Shown piece by piece: positions 26,301-35,077 of a DNA stretch of 64,000 bases. Both the position numbers and the translations under genes were made by a program. Positions within the stretch are counted from its first letter, which is position 1. Every line of letters starts with the position of its first letter. Below the pieces are notes generated by a model. The model did not search any database and was not told the DNA's origin. It worked only from the letters and a program-made list of their open reading frames with translations. The stretch lies in contig NZ_CP116346.1 of the NCBI RefSeq assembly GCF_030254645.1, positions 3,451,001-3,515,000 on the forward strand. The letters run 5' to 3'. This DNA is from Paucibacter sediminis (GTDB lineage Bacteria > Pseudomonadota > Gammaproteobacteria > Burkholderiales > Burkholderiaceae_C).

Positions 26301-26839
26301 GGGAAGAGGTCGATCAGGCCGCCGCGCACCGCGTACTCGCCCGGCGAGACCACCTGGCTCACATGGCTGTAGCCGCCCAGGGTCAGCTGGGACTTCAGGC
26401 TGGCCTCGTCCAGGCGCTGCTTGAGCTTGAAATTGAAGGTGGTGGCGGCCAGGAAACTCGGCGGTGCCAGGCGCGTGAGGGCCGTGGTGGCGGGCAGCAG
26501 CACCACATCCACCTCGCGCTGGTCCATGGGCTTGCCCTGCGACTGCAGCAGCTGCCAGAGCGTGGCCAGGCGCTCGGAGATCAGGTCCTGGTGCGGGCTG
26601 AAGGTGTCGTAGGGCAGGGTCTCCCAGTCGGGGAACACCGCCACGCGCAGCTCGGGGGCGAAGAACTTGAGCTCGTCTTCGAGGCGCTGTGTATCGCCCG
26701 GCTCGGCGGTGACGATGGCGCTGAGCCGGCCGGCCTCGCGCTGCTGGCGGATGAAACGCGCCAGCAGCAGGGCATCGGCCGAGCCGGTGGGGCGAGGCTG
26801 GTTGAATTTCTTGCCGGGGGAGATCAGGGGCAGCTGCAT
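23375..26839 (-). CDS. mfd: Transcription-repair coupling factor Mfd
   Basis: This 1154-aa protein has the normal Mfd length. An N-terminal UvrB-homology region (DWETLPYDTFSPHQDLISER) is followed by the RNA-polymerase-interacting domain beginning near GDPVVHVNHGIGRYQGL. A RecG-like translocase follows with Walker A GDVGFGKTEVA and the box IIDEEHRFG, then GIDVPTANTIVISRAD, and a C-terminal TRCF domain. It removes stalled RNA polymerase and recruits UvrA. The ATG at 26839 is preferred to a TTG three codons upstream. A copy of the dispersed 16-bp word at 25595-25610 forces TCA GGT CTT in the coding strand. Confidence 0.97.
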   Translation of the reverse strand: MQLPLISPGKKFNQPRPTGSADALLLARFIRQQREAGRLSAIVTAEPGDTQRLEDELKFFAPELRVAVFPDWETLPYDTFSPHQDLISERLATLWQLLQSQGKPMDQREVDVVLLPATTALTRLAPPSFLAATTFNFKLKQRLDEASLKSQLTLGGYSHVSQVVSPGEYAVRGGLIDLFPMGSPVPYRVDLFGDEVDSIRTFDPDSQRSLYPVPEVRLLPGREFPMDEAARQAFRARWREKMDGDPTKSRLYKDMAQGIATAGIEYYLPVFFEQTATIFDFLGSDCALALHGEVDEALKRFWTDTRERHRFLQHDPERPLLPPEEIFLPVEDFFGLTHAHAVLALRGSEPVDYARPLPDVSVERGAQEPLARLAAHLKSTPHRVLLLAESEGRRESLLELLRDNKIDPPSVSGLAEFEASDEKFAITAAPLAAGFFWYEPEGGNVIQLFTETELFATTPTTRRRRKQEQVSDVNALIKDLSELKVGDPVVHVNHGIGRYQGLINIDIGDGASEFLHLEYADKATLYVPVAQLHLISRYTGVSAEEAPLHRLGSGQWEKAKRRAAEQVRDTAAELLNLYARRAAREGHAFRYSPHDYEAFAASFGFEETPDQRAAIHAVIQDMISPKPMDRLVCGDVGFGKTEVALRAAFVAVMGGKQVALLAPTTLLAEQHYQNIADRFGKWPVKVAEMSRFRSAKEIKAAMEGLADGTIDIVIGTHKLLSQEVKFNRLGLLIIDEEHRFGVRHKEAMKAMRAEVDVLTLTATPIPRTLGMALEGLRDLSVIATAPQRRLAIKTFVRAESSGTIREAVLRELKRGGQVYFLHNEVETIENRRQKLEELLPEARIIVAHGQMPERELERVMREFVGGKHNVLLCSTIIETGIDVPTANTIVISRADKFGLAQLHQLRGRVGRSHHQAYAYLMVPDIEGLTKQAAQRLEAIQAMEELGSGFYLAMHDLEIRGAGEVLGENQSGNMMEVGFQLYNEMLSEAVRSLKAGKEPDLLSPLSATTEINLHAPALLPDAYCGDVHVRLSLYKRLATADKPAQIDAMLEEITDRFGKLPAQGQTLFDTHRLRVLAKPYGVAKIDAAPTVMNINFRPNPPIDAMRVIELVQKNKTIKLVGNDKLRIDKALSDPKDRAQAIREVLRLLGNPIKQD
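25595..25610 (-). repeat. Dispersed 16-bp word, copy in mfd
   Basis: The minus strand reads GGTGTCAGGTCTTGCC. In the mfd frame it gives V-S-G-L-A with TCA, GGT and CTT, all unusual in mfd. Confidence 0.7.
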
Positions 26840-27032
26840 AGCGCACAAATGAGTTCAGCCCCGAAGCGGGGCCTGGCGCCATTGTAGGGACGCCGCGCTG
26901 TGCGACGTCCATGCCGCTCATGCCGCGCAGCGTGCAGCTGGTCGCAAGCCGGCTGCTGCCAGCAGCCATCTTCCCTAGAGTGCGCAGCCATGGGCAGCCG
27001 CTTGGTGGCGGGGCCCGTCAAGGAGACTCACC

Positions 27033-27569
27033 ATGCCAAGCGCCAGCCGCCATCTGTTTGCCCCCACCCTCGGCCTTGCCCTGCTCAGCGCCGCCTGCCT
27101 GGTGGCCCTGCCGGCCCAGGCGGAGGGCTTCAAGGCCGGGGTCGAATTGCGCGAGCAGGCCTCCCTGAGCGAGATCGGTCTGCCCGCCTACCCGGGCGCG
27201 ACCGAGCAGCGCGACAAGGCCGACGACAAGGCGGCCGTGACCCTGGGCCTGTGGGGTGGCAGCCTCGGCTTCAAGCTGCAGGTGCGCAAATTCGCCAGCG
27301 GCGATGCGCTGGATACGGTGGCGGCGTTCTACCAGGACGCCCTGGCGCAGTACGGCGAGGTGCTGGATTGCAGCAAGCCCCAGCCCAGGCGCGCGGCGAA
27401 GCACAAGCGCGGCGATGACGATGCCCTGAGCTGCGGCGACGAAACGCCCAAGCCCGGCTCGCGCGTCTACAAGGTGGGCACCGACAAGGACTTCCGCATG
27501 GTCTCAGTGCAGCCCAAAAGCGCGGGCGTGCATTTCCAGCTGCTGCGCCTGGTGGCGAAGGGCATCTAG
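27033..27569 (+). CDS. Exported protein of unknown function
   Basis: This 178-aa protein has a signal peptide (LGLALLSAACLVALPAQA, cleavage before EG). The mature part carries a LPAYPGATE segment and a DALDTVAAFYQDALAQYGEV helix, as in small periplasmic proteins that monitor or bind something in repeating alpha/beta units, but no family could be fixed. Two Cys residues (VLDCSK and LSCGDE) may form a disulfide. It is divergent from mfd and convergent with a PEP-CTERM gene. Confidence 0.7.
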   Translation: MPSASRHLFAPTLGLALLSAACLVALPAQAEGFKAGVELREQASLSEIGLPAYPGATEQRDKADDKAAVTLGLWGGSLGFKLQVRKFASGDALDTVAAFYQDALAQYGEVLDCSKPQPRRAAKHKRGDDDALSCGDETPKPGSRVYKVGTDKDFRMVSVQPKSAGVHFQLLRLVAKGI

Positions 27570-27585
27570 GCGAAAGCGCCGCGCC

Positions 27586-28221
27586 TCAGCGCTTGCGGCG
27601 GCGGCTCAGGCCAAAGGCCCCCAGGCTGCCCGCCAGCAGGACCAGGGTGCCGGGCTCGGGCACGCGCTGCACCAGGCCGTCGTTGGCACCAAAGGTCTGG
27701 AAGCTGCGGCCGTTGGTGGCGAACTGCGCCTGCGTGCCGCCATCGCAGCAGCCTTCCAGGCCCACGATCTTGAGCTGATGACTGCCAGCGGCGATGCTGA
27801 CGTTGCTGAACTGGAAGGACTGGTTCACATCGGCGTAGCTGCCGCCCCACCACATATCGGTGCTCTTGTAGCCCAAGGCGACGCCGTCCAGGAATATGGC
27901 GCCGCCGTGGCCGAAGTCGACCCCGGCGCGCAGCGACCACAGGCCGGCCAGGGCATCGCTGACGCCGAAGTCGATGGTCGACATATAAGCCACGTTGCTG
28001 ACGCTGCCGCCGAACACCGAGTGGTTGCTCACGCCGTCATACAGGCTCAGCACCGTTTGCTGATGGCTGGCATCGGCCATCGCGCCGCTCACGACGCTGA
28101 GATAGGCCGCCGCGCTGGCCTGCGCTCCGGCACCCGAGGTGGCGGTCTCGAAGCTGATGACGCTGGCTTGGGCGCCACAGGCGATGGCGAACGAGGCGAT
28201 GGCGAGCAGGCGGCGCTTCAT
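27586..28221 (-). CDS. PEP-CTERM sorting-domain protein
   Basis: This 211-aa protein has a signal peptide (LLAIASFAIACGAQA) and the C-terminal signal VPEPGTLVLLAGSLGAFGLS followed by RRRKR. The middle holds a GVDFGHGGAIFLDGVALGY-like beta-sandwich pattern and SHQLKIVGLEGCCDGGTQ with a CC pair, as seen in PEP-CTERM proteins with jelly-roll domains. It is probably anchored or released at the surface by an exosortase. The stop lies 16 bp from the stop of the convergent exported-protein gene. Confidence 0.88.
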   Translation of the reverse strand: MKRRLLAIASFAIACGAQASVISFETATSGAGAQASAAAYLSVVSGAMADASHQQTVLSLYDGVSNHSVFGGSVSNVAYMSTIDFGVSDALAGLWSLRAGVDFGHGGAIFLDGVALGYKSTDMWWGGSYADVNQSFQFSNVSIAAGSHQLKIVGLEGCCDGGTQAQFATNGRSFQTFGANDGLVQRVPEPGTLVLLAGSLGAFGLSRRRKR

Positions 28222-28353
28222 GGTGTGTGGTCTGGTGTTGAAGTTTGGCGCGAGTATCGTCGCCGCGTGCGCCCTATCTCAGTGACGAAACCCACGAACC
28301 GCCCCCCAGGCGCGGGGAGTGCGCCGATGCGAGCGCCCGTGGCGTGAACTAAT

Positions 28354-29409
28354 TCACCGCCGCGCGGCGTCGCCGCGCGCCCGCGGCGCCAGCCGCACCG
28401 GCTGCGCCTCGCCTTGCAGCGCCCTGGCGCGCAGCTGCCCGCAGCCGCCATCCACGTCCTGACCGGCCGAGTCGCGCAGCTTGGTGAGCACGCCGCGCTG
28501 GTGCAGCTCAGCCGCGATGGCGCGCGCCCGCTCCCAGCTGGGGCGCTGGAACGGCAGCTCGGGCACGCTGTTGTAGGGAATCATGTTGAGGATGCCGTAC
28601 TTGCCCTTGAGCAGGCGCACGATGCCATCGAGCTCGTCGGGGCCATCGTTGATGCCCTCCAGCAGGGTCCATTGGTACTGGATCGGGTAGCCGCTGCTGC
28701 GCGCATAGTGCTCGCCGGCCGCCACCAGCTCCTCGGGCGTGAGGCGCGGCGCGCGCGGCAGCAGGCGCTCGCGCAGTGCCGCCTTGCTGGTATGCAGCGA
28801 GAGCGCCAGCGCGGGTTTGACCACGCCTTGCGGCAAGCGCTCGAAGGCGCGCGGGTCGCCCACCGTGGAGAACACCAGGTTCTTGTGGCCGATATTGCCC
28901 AGCGTGCCCATCAGCTCGATGGCCTCCAGCACGTTGTCGAGGTTGTGCGAGGGCTCGCCCATGCCCATGAACACCAACTTCTTGACCGGCCGCTGCGTGC
29001 GCGCCAGCACCAGCTGGGCCAGCATCTCGCCGCTCGTGAGCTGGCGCAGCAGGCCGTCGCGCCCGGTCATGCAGAACTGGCAGCCCACCGCGCAACCCAC
29101 CTGGCTGGAGACGCACAGGCCCTCGCGCGGCAGCAGCACGCTTTCCACCGTCTGGCCGTCGGCCAGGCCCACCAGCAGGCGCGCCGAACCGTCCTCGCCC
29201 GGGTGGCTGGAGACCAGCCTTGCCAGGCCCTGCAGCTCGGCATCCAGGGCGGGCAGGGCCTCGCGCAGGCGCAGCGGCAGAAAGTCCTCCAGCTTGCGGC
29301 GCCCAGCCTCATGGCCGCGGCCCAGCAGCCAGTCGCGCAGCACGCGCTGCTCGTGTTGGGGGTTGGCGCCCAGCGCGCGCAGGCGCTGGCGGAAGCTGCT
29401 GATTTGCAT
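28354..29409 (-). CDS. RlmN/Cfr-like radical SAM RNA methyltransferase paralogue
   Basis: This 351-aa protein keeps the RlmN essentials. The radical-SAM cluster is C106-x3-C110-x2-C113 (GCAVGCQFCMTG), preceded by C99 in LCVSSQVG. C323 in DVDGGCGQL matches the methylated catalytic Cys near the C-terminus. FMGMGEPSHNLDNVL is the family GEP motif. RlmN methylates A2503 of 23S rRNA and A37 of some tRNAs. The N-terminal domain and Arg-rich C-terminal tail differ from housekeeping RlmN, so this is probably a second copy (inference; the other copy is not in the window). The RNA target is uncertain. Confidence 0.82.
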   Translation of the reverse strand: MQISSFRQRLRALGANPQHEQRVLRDWLLGRGHEAGRRKLEDFLPLRLREALPALDAELQGLARLVSSHPGEDGSARLLVGLADGQTVESVLLPREGLCVSSQVGCAVGCQFCMTGRDGLLRQLTSGEMLAQLVLARTQRPVKKLVFMGMGEPSHNLDNVLEAIELMGTLGNIGHKNLVFSTVGDPRAFERLPQGVVKPALALSLHTSKAALRERLLPRAPRLTPEELVAAGEHYARSSGYPIQYQWTLLEGINDGPDELDGIVRLLKGKYGILNMIPYNSVPELPFQRPSWERARAIAAELHQRGVLTKLRDSAGQDVDGGCGQLRARALQGEAQPVRLAPRARGDAARR

Positions 29410-29440
29410 GGGGGGCGAAGTTTAGAGCGTGAACACGCTC

Positions 29441-31987
29441 TTAGCCCTGCAGGGTGCGCCGGATCAGGCCGGGCAGCTCTTCCAGCGTGTTCTGCTTTTG
29501 CAGCACCGCGCGCGCGCCGACGCGCTGGGCCCCGGCCAGCAGCTCGTCGGTGATGAAGCCCGAGCTGATCAGCACCGGCAGGCCCGGGCGCAACTCGGCC
29601 ACCAGCTCGGCCACCTCCAGGCCGGACATCTCGGGCATGTTGAAGTCGGTGATGAAGAGGTCCACGCCCTGCGCCTGGTCGGCCAGCAGGGTGAGCGCCT
29701 CGCCTGCCTGCTGGCAGCAGCTGACGCGGTAGCCGGCGCGCTTGAGCAGGCGCTCCACCATCAGCAGCATCACCTCGTCGTCATCGAGATAGAGCACATG
29801 CTCCTGGCCGCCGCCATCCAGCACCGCGGCCTGGGAGCTGGGGGCCTCGTAATCGGCGGCCACCTCGTCCACCAGGGGCAGCAGGATGTGGAAGGTGGTG
29901 CCCTGGCCGAGCTGGCTGTCCACCGTGATGGCACCCTGGTGCGCGGCCACGATGCCATGCACCACCGCCAGACCCAGGCCGGTGCCCTGGCCCACCGGCT
30001 TGGTGGTGAAGAAGGGCTCGAAGATACGCGCCTGCAGTTCCTCCGACATGCCGACGCCGGTGTCGGCCACCCACAGATGGGCGTAGTCGCCGCGCGGCAG
30101 CTGGGACAGGCGCGCATCGGCGTTGCCACCCAGGTGCAGGCGCGCGCAGCCGACCGTGAGGCGTCCGGTGCTCCCCACCAGCGCGTGCCAGCCGTTGGTG
30201 CAGAGATTCATCAGCACCTGTTGCAGCTGGGTGGCATCGGCCGCGACCAACAGGGGCTCGTCGCTGAGCTGGGCGTCCAGGGCCACGCGGGCGGGCAGCG
30301 TGGCGCGCAGCAGGCTGAGGGTCTCCGCCACGATGGGGCGCAAGGGCTGGGCCAGCATCTGGTGCGGCTGGCGCCGGCTGAAGGCGAGGATTTGCTGCAC
30401 CAGGCCGCGCGCGCGCACCGCCGCCTTGTTGATCTCGTCCAGGAAGCCGCGCACCGGATGGCTCTTGGGCACGTCCTGGCGCGCCATGCCCACATTGCCC
30501 AGGATGGCCGCGAGGATGTTGTTGAAATCGTGCGCGATGCCGCCGGCCAGCGTGCCGATGGCCTCCATCTTCTGCGCCTCGCGCAGCTGCAGCTCCAGCT
30601 GGCGCAGCCGACCCTCGGCGGCGCGCTGCTGGGTCACGTCCACCGGCGAGAAGATCAGGATGCGGCCCTCGTCGGACTCGAACACCTGGGCCGAGACCAC
30701 GCAGCGCATGAATTCGCCACGCTGGTTCACCAGGGTCACCTCGTACTCGCTGAGGCGGCCATCGCGGTCCAGCAGCTCCAGATAGGGCTGGCGGTCCGCA
30801 TAGTCGGCCCAGATGCCCAGCTGCAGCGGCGTGCGGCCGATGAAGTCCTCGGCCCGGTAGGCGAACAGCGTCAGAAAGGCCTCGTTGGCCTCGACGAAGC
30901 AATCGTCGGCCAGCCGCACCAGCGCCAGCGGCACGGGCGAATGCTGGAAGATGTTGGCGAACTTGGCCTGGCTCTGCTTGAGCGAGATGCGCGAGCTTTC
31001 GAGCCGGCGGATATGGCGCAGCAGGAAGAAGCTCAGCAGGCCCACGAACAGCAGCATGGCGGCGCCGAAGGCGATGCGGTCGCGGCTGCGGATATGCCAG
31101 CCCGCCAGCACCTCATCCATCGCACGCGCATAGATGGCGGTGAGCGGATAGCCCTCCACCTTCTTGTAGAAGTACAGGCGCGGCGTGAGGCCCTCCTCGT
31201 CGAGGAAGTTGCTGCCCTCGAACATGCCCTCCTCGGCGGCGCCGCGCAGCCGCGCGAAGGTGGGCGAGGCCGAGACGTCCAGACCCACATAACTGTCCTT
31301 GTGCGGGGTGCGCACGATCAGAAAGCCCTCGTGCGACAGCAGCGAGACGAGGGCGTGGCTGTCTTCGGCGATGTGGCGGTAGAACTTGCTGAAATAGGCC
31401 ACGCTGATGTCGGTGCTCAGCACGCCGTGGTACTCGCCGTCCGCGCTGGCGTAGTTGCGCGCCAGCGGCAGGATCAGCTCGCCGTCGTAGTAGCGCGGGA
31501 AGGGGCGGCCTAGCACCGGCGCCGATTGCAGCGGGTGCTTGAGCAGGTAGCCAATGTAGCCGCGGTCGTCGGCGTCGGTCTGGTAGGCCGGGTAGTCGGT
31601 CGTGCTGACCGCGGCCGCGCCCTGGGTGTTGACGAACTGGAAGGAGGTGAGGATGCGGTTGAAGGGCTGGGCGCGCGTCAGCACCGAACGTATCAGCGCG
31701 TCGCTGGCGGGCTGCTCGCGCCGCTCCAGCTCGATGGCGCGCATCAGCGAGTTGATATTGCCGTCGGCGTCGGTGAGGATCTGCTTGGCATGCTCCTCCA
31801 GCAGGCGCACCGCGGTGAGGCCATGCTCGCGCTCGGCCTGCAGCGTCATGGCCTGGTCCTGGCGGATCGCCAGCCAGGTCTGCGCCACGATCGCCGCCAT
31901 CATCAGCGCGGCGAACAGCAGCAGCACCAGGCGCGCGCCGCGTGAACCCTCGTTCAGCGATTTCAGCAGGGGCGTCAGGGTCGGCAT
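29441..31987 (-). CDS. Membrane hybrid sensor histidine kinase (Cache-PAS-HisKA-HATPase-REC)
   Basis: This 848-aa protein has a transmembrane helix at about 18-40, a periplasmic Cache-type sensing region to about residue 300, and a second transmembrane helix. A PAS domain ([17 protein letters not shown] onward) follows, then a His box [12 protein letters not shown] with His486. The ATPase lobe has [12 protein letters not shown] and [18 protein letters not shown], and a C-terminal receiver has Asp781 (ITDFNMPEM). It starts 1 bp after the stop of the Cache protein gene, so both are likely one operon. No separate output regulator is adjacent. Confidence 0.9.
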   Translation of the reverse strand: MPTLTPLLKSLNEGSRGARLVLLLFAALMMAAIVAQTWLAIRQDQAMTLQAEREHGLTAVRLLEEHAKQILTDADGNINSLMRAIELERREQPASDALIRSVLTRAQPFNRILTSFQFVNTQGAAAVSTTDYPAYQTDADDRGYIGYLLKHPLQSAPVLGRPFPRYYDGELILPLARNYASADGEYHGVLSTDISVAYFSKFYRHIAEDSHALVSLLSHEGFLIVRTPHKDSYVGLDVSASPTFARLRGAAEEGMFEGSNFLDEEGLTPRLYFYKKVEGYPLTAIYARAMDEVLAGWHIRSRDRIAFGAAMLLFVGLLSFFLLRHIRRLESSRISLKQSQAKFANIFQHSPVPLALVRLADDCFVEANEAFLTLFAYRAEDFIGRTPLQLGIWADYADRQPYLELLDRDGRLSEYEVTLVNQRGEFMRCVVSAQVFESDEGRILIFSPVDVTQQRAAEGRLRQLELQLREAQKMEAIGTLAGGIAHDFNNILAAILGNVGMARQDVPKSHPVRGFLDEINKAAVRARGLVQQILAFSRRQPHQMLAQPLRPIVAETLSLLRATLPARVALDAQLSDEPLLVAADATQLQQVLMNLCTNGWHALVGSTGRLTVGCARLHLGGNADARLSQLPRGDYAHLWVADTGVGMSEELQARIFEPFFTTKPVGQGTGLGLAVVHGIVAAHQGAITVDSQLGQGTTFHILLPLVDEVAADYEAPSSQAAVLDGGGQEHVLYLDDDEVMLLMVERLLKRAGYRVSCCQQAGEALTLLADQAQGVDLFITDFNMPEMSGLEVAELVAELRPGLPVLISSGFITDELLAGAQRVGARAVLQKQNTLEELPGLIRRTLQG

Positions 31988-31988
31988 G

Positions 31989-32480
31989 CTAGCGATAGAT
32001 GCCGGTGCCCAGGCACAGCTCGGGCAGCTCGGGCACCCGTTCCACATAGCCGCGCTTGGGCTCCACCTGCTTGGTGATGGGATGCGGCCATTTGTATAGC
32101 ACCCAGCCCTTGCCCTCCTTGGTGTGGAAGCACAGGCGCACGAATTCGCGGATCAGGTAGAAGCCATCGGCGTCGCGCATCTCGATCATCACCTTGCCGC
32201 GGATCTTGGGATTCTTGCCATGCACCGCCTGGAAACCGTCGGGCGCGACGCTGTAGAGGTAGAGATCGCCATGCGGGTTGATGGCGCTCCGGCTGTTGAA
32301 GGGGCTGTCGAGGCGGTTGAACTCGGCGGTGGCCTTGTCCAGGCCGTTGGCCTTCAAGTAGGCCTGCGCCTGGCGCAGCAGCGCCAGCGCATCCTCCTCG
32401 CTGCTGGCACCCGGCGGCTGCGCGTTCGCGCCGGCCGCCAGCACGGCCAGGGCGAGGGCGCACATCGGCAGTTTCGGCAT
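31989..32480 (-). CDS. Exported single-Cache-domain protein
   Basis: This 163-aa protein has a signal peptide (CALALAVLAAGANAQ) and a single Cache domain: HGDLYLYSVAPDGFQAVHGK, then VMIEMRDADGFYLIREFV and GWVLYKWPHP. Stand-alone Cache proteins bind small ligands in the periplasm. The ATG at 32480 has AGGTGAA upstream; a GTG nine bases earlier is also possible. Its stop lies 1 bp from the start of the hybrid kinase, so it may deliver or buffer the ligand for that kinase (inference). Confidence 0.82.
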   Translation of the reverse strand: MPKLPMCALALAVLAAGANAQPPGASSEEDALALLRQAQAYLKANGLDKATAEFNRLDSPFNSRSAINPHGDLYLYSVAPDGFQAVHGKNPKIRGKVMIEMRDADGFYLIREFVRLCFHTKEGKGWVLYKWPHPITKQVEPKRGYVERVPELPELCLGTGIYR

Positions 32481-32590
32481 GGCGTTCACCTGTGGCGTGG
32501 CGATTGGGCGAATGGCGGACTCTTTTCCTGGTGTTAACCCTAGTTCCGGCTAAGCTTGCAGGCTTCGCGACTCGCCAGCCTGGCCACCCC

Positions 32591-34111
32591 ATGATGCTAT
32601 CCGATCACCGTGTGCAAAACAGTCAGTTACGTGGACGCCTGATGTCCGCCGAGGCCGCCGCCGCGCTGATCCCCTCGGGGGCCAATGTGGGCATGAGCGG
32701 CTTCACCGGTGCCGGCTATCCCAAGGCCGTGCCGCAGGCGTTGGCGGCACGCATCGAGCGCGCGGCGGACGCCGGCGAGCCCTTCCGCATCGGCCTGTGG
32801 ACCGGCGCCTCCACCGCGCCCGAGCTCGACGGCGCGCTGGCGCGCGTGCATGGCGTGCAGATGCGCCTGCCCTACCAGTCCGACCCCACCAGCCGCAAGC
32901 AGATCAATGCCGGCGAGATGGAGTACACCGACATCCACCTGAGCCATGTGGCCCAGTATGTCTGGTTCGGCTTTCTGGGCAAGCTGGACGTGGCGGTGAT
33001 CGAGGTGGCGGGCGTGCTGCCCGATGGCCGCCTGATTCCCTCCACCTCGGTGGGCAACAACAAGACCTGGCTGGACCAGGCCGACAAGATCATTCTCGAG
33101 GTCAACTCGCTGCAGAGCCTGGGCCTGGCCGGCATGCACGACATCTACTACGGCACCGAGCTGCCGCCGCGGCGCGTGCCCATCCCGCTCACGCGCGTGT
33201 CCGACCGCATCGGCGAGCCCTATCTGCATTGCGATCTCAGCAAGGTGATCGCGGTGGTGGAAACGCGCCAGCCGGATCGCAACTCGGTCTATGCCGAGCC
33301 GGACGCCAACTCGCGCGCGATCGCCGCGCACCTGATCGAGTTCTTCCAGCAGGAGATCAAGCTGGGCCGGCTCACGTCCGATCTGCTGCCGCTGCAGTCG
33401 GGCGTGGGCAATGTCGCGAACGCCGTGCTGGCCGGCCTCAACGAGGGGCCGTTCGAGCACCTGACCGCCTATACCGAAGTGTTGCAGGACGGCATGCTGG
33501 CGATGCTGCAGTCCGGCAAGCTGGCGCGCGCCTCGGCCACCGCGCTCTCGCTGAGCCCGGCGGCGGCCGAGTTGTTCGAGCGCGAGATCGATTTCTTCAG
33601 CGAGCGCATCGTGCTGCGGCCGCAGGAGATCAGCAACCACCCTGAGGTGATACGGCGCCTCGGCCTGATCGCGATGAACTCGATGATCGAGGCCGACATC
33701 TACGGCAACGTCAACTCCACCCATGTGATGGGCAGCAGCATCATGAACGGCATCGGCGGCTCGGGCGACTTTGCGCGCAACGCCTATATGTCGATCTTCA
33801 TGACGCCGTCCACCGCCAAGGGCGGGGCGATCTCCTGCATCGTGCCGATGGTCTCGCATGTGGACCATACCGAGCACGATGTGCAAATCATCGTCACCGA
33901 GCAGGGCCTGGCCGATCTGCGCGGGCTCTCGCCCAAGGAGCGCGCGCGCGTCGTCATCGAGCGCTGCGCCCACCCCGACTACCGGCCCGCGCTGCTGGAC
34001 TATTTCGAACGGGCCCGGCAGGGCGGTGGCGGTCAGCACACCCCGCATCTGCTCGACGAGGCCCTCGCCTGGCACAGCCGCTATCTGCGCGAAGGGCGCA
34101 TGCTGCCGTGA
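32591..34111 (+). CDS. Acetyl-CoA hydrolase/transferase family protein (succinyl-CoA:acetate CoA-transferase type)
   Basis: This 506-aa class I CoA-transferase has two homologous halves. The catalytic Glu can be placed at Glu296 in AYTEVLQDGML. The CoA-binding GVGNVANAVLAGL lies before it, and GSGDFARNAYMSIFMTPST is near residue 395. Enzymes of this type (AarC, ScpC, Ach1) move CoA between succinyl-CoA or propionyl-CoA and acetate. Two ATGs occur in tandem at 32591 and 32594. The stop overlaps the bestrophin start by 4 bp. Confidence 0.88.
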   Translation: MMLSDHRVQNSQLRGRLMSAEAAAALIPSGANVGMSGFTGAGYPKAVPQALAARIERAADAGEPFRIGLWTGASTAPELDGALARVHGVQMRLPYQSDPTSRKQINAGEMEYTDIHLSHVAQYVWFGFLGKLDVAVIEVAGVLPDGRLIPSTSVGNNKTWLDQADKIILEVNSLQSLGLAGMHDIYYGTELPPRRVPIPLTRVSDRIGEPYLHCDLSKVIAVVETRQPDRNSVYAEPDANSRAIAAHLIEFFQQEIKLGRLTSDLLPLQSGVGNVANAVLAGLNEGPFEHLTAYTEVLQDGMLAMLQSGKLARASATALSLSPAAAELFEREIDFFSERIVLRPQEISNHPEVIRRLGLIAMNSMIEADIYGNVNSTHVMGSSIMNGIGGSGDFARNAYMSIFMTPSTAKGGAISCIVPMVSHVDHTEHDVQIIVTEQGLADLRGLSPKERARVVIERCAHPDYRPALLDYFERARQGGGGQHTPHLLDEALAWHSRYLREGRMLP

Positions 34112-35067
34112 TTGTTCGCGACCGCCCCTCGGGCCTGCGCCTGTTCCTGGTGGTGCGGGGCTCCATCCTCAAGCAGATCCGCTGGGTGCTGTTGGTGAAC
34201 GTGCTGGTCGCCGTGGCGGTGACCTGGTCGCATGGTGATCTGTTCAGCCACAAGATCACGCTCACCACCATTCCCTTCACCCTCATCGGCCTGCCGCTGG
34301 CGATCTTTCTGGGCTTTCGCAACAACGCCGCCTACGACCGCTACTGGGAGGCGCGCAAGCTCTGGGGCGAGCTGCTGCTGCGCAGCCGCAACCTGGCGCG
34401 ACAGACGCTGAGCCTGATCGACCTGCCCGATGGCCCGGCGCCAGATGCGCCGCCGCCGCGCGGCGATCTCGGCGATGTGCGCGTGCGCCTGCTGTACCGC
34501 ATGATCGCGGTGGCGCAGGCGCTCAAGCACCAGCTGCGCGGCACGCGCGATGTGCAGGGCGAGGTGGCGGCGCTGCTGCGGCCCGAGGAGGCGCACCGCG
34601 TCGCGGGCCTCGCCAATCCGGCCGCGGCCCTGCTGCTGGAGGCGGGCGAAGACCTGCGGCGTTGCCGCCGGGCCGGCCAGCTGGACTCGGTGCGCGCCGC
34701 CGCCCTCGACGCCACGCTCTCGGCCATCAGCGCCGCCGCCGCGTCCTGCGAGCGCATCAAGAGCTCGCCGCTGCCCTTCTCCTACACCCTGCTGCTGCAC
34801 CGCACCGCCTACCTCTACTGCTTTCTGCTGCCCTTCGGCTTGGTGGACAGCATCGGCTTCATGACGCCCTTCGTGGTGGGCATCGTGGCCTACACCTTCT
34901 TCGGCCTGGACGCGCTGGGCGACGAGATCGAGGAGCCCTTCGGCCTGCTGCCCAACGACCTGCCGCTGGACGCGATCTGCCGCGGCATCGAGATCGACCT
35001 GCGCCAGGCCCTGGGCGAGCGCGACACGCCGCCGCCGCTGCAGCCGGTGGACTATTGCCTGATGTGA
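34108..35067 (+). CDS. Bestrophin-family membrane protein (YneE-like)
   Basis: This 319-aa protein has the bacterial bestrophin pattern: an early helix (WVLLVNVLVAVAVTW), the FTLIGLPLAIFLGFRNNAAY signature with DRYWEARKLWGELL after it, and later helices ending in DEIEEPFGLLPNDLPLDA. Bacterial bestrophins are pentameric ion channels in the inner membrane. The GTG start at 34108 overlaps the CoA-transferase stop (GTGA), indicating coupled translation. The ispD gene follows after 10 bp. Confidence 0.9.
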   Translation: MIVRDRPSGLRLFLVVRGSILKQIRWVLLVNVLVAVAVTWSHGDLFSHKITLTTIPFTLIGLPLAIFLGFRNNAAYDRYWEARKLWGELLLRSRNLARQTLSLIDLPDGPAPDAPPPRGDLGDVRVRLLYRMIAVAQALKHQLRGTRDVQGEVAALLRPEEAHRVAGLANPAAALLLEAGEDLRRCRRAGQLDSVRAAALDATLSAISAAAASCERIKSSPLPFSYTLLLHRTAYLYCFLLPFGLVDSIGFMTPFVVGIVAYTFFGLDALGDEIEEPFGLLPNDLPLDAICRGIEIDLRQALGERDTPPPLQPVDYCLM

Positions 35068-35077
35068 GAATCGCCGC

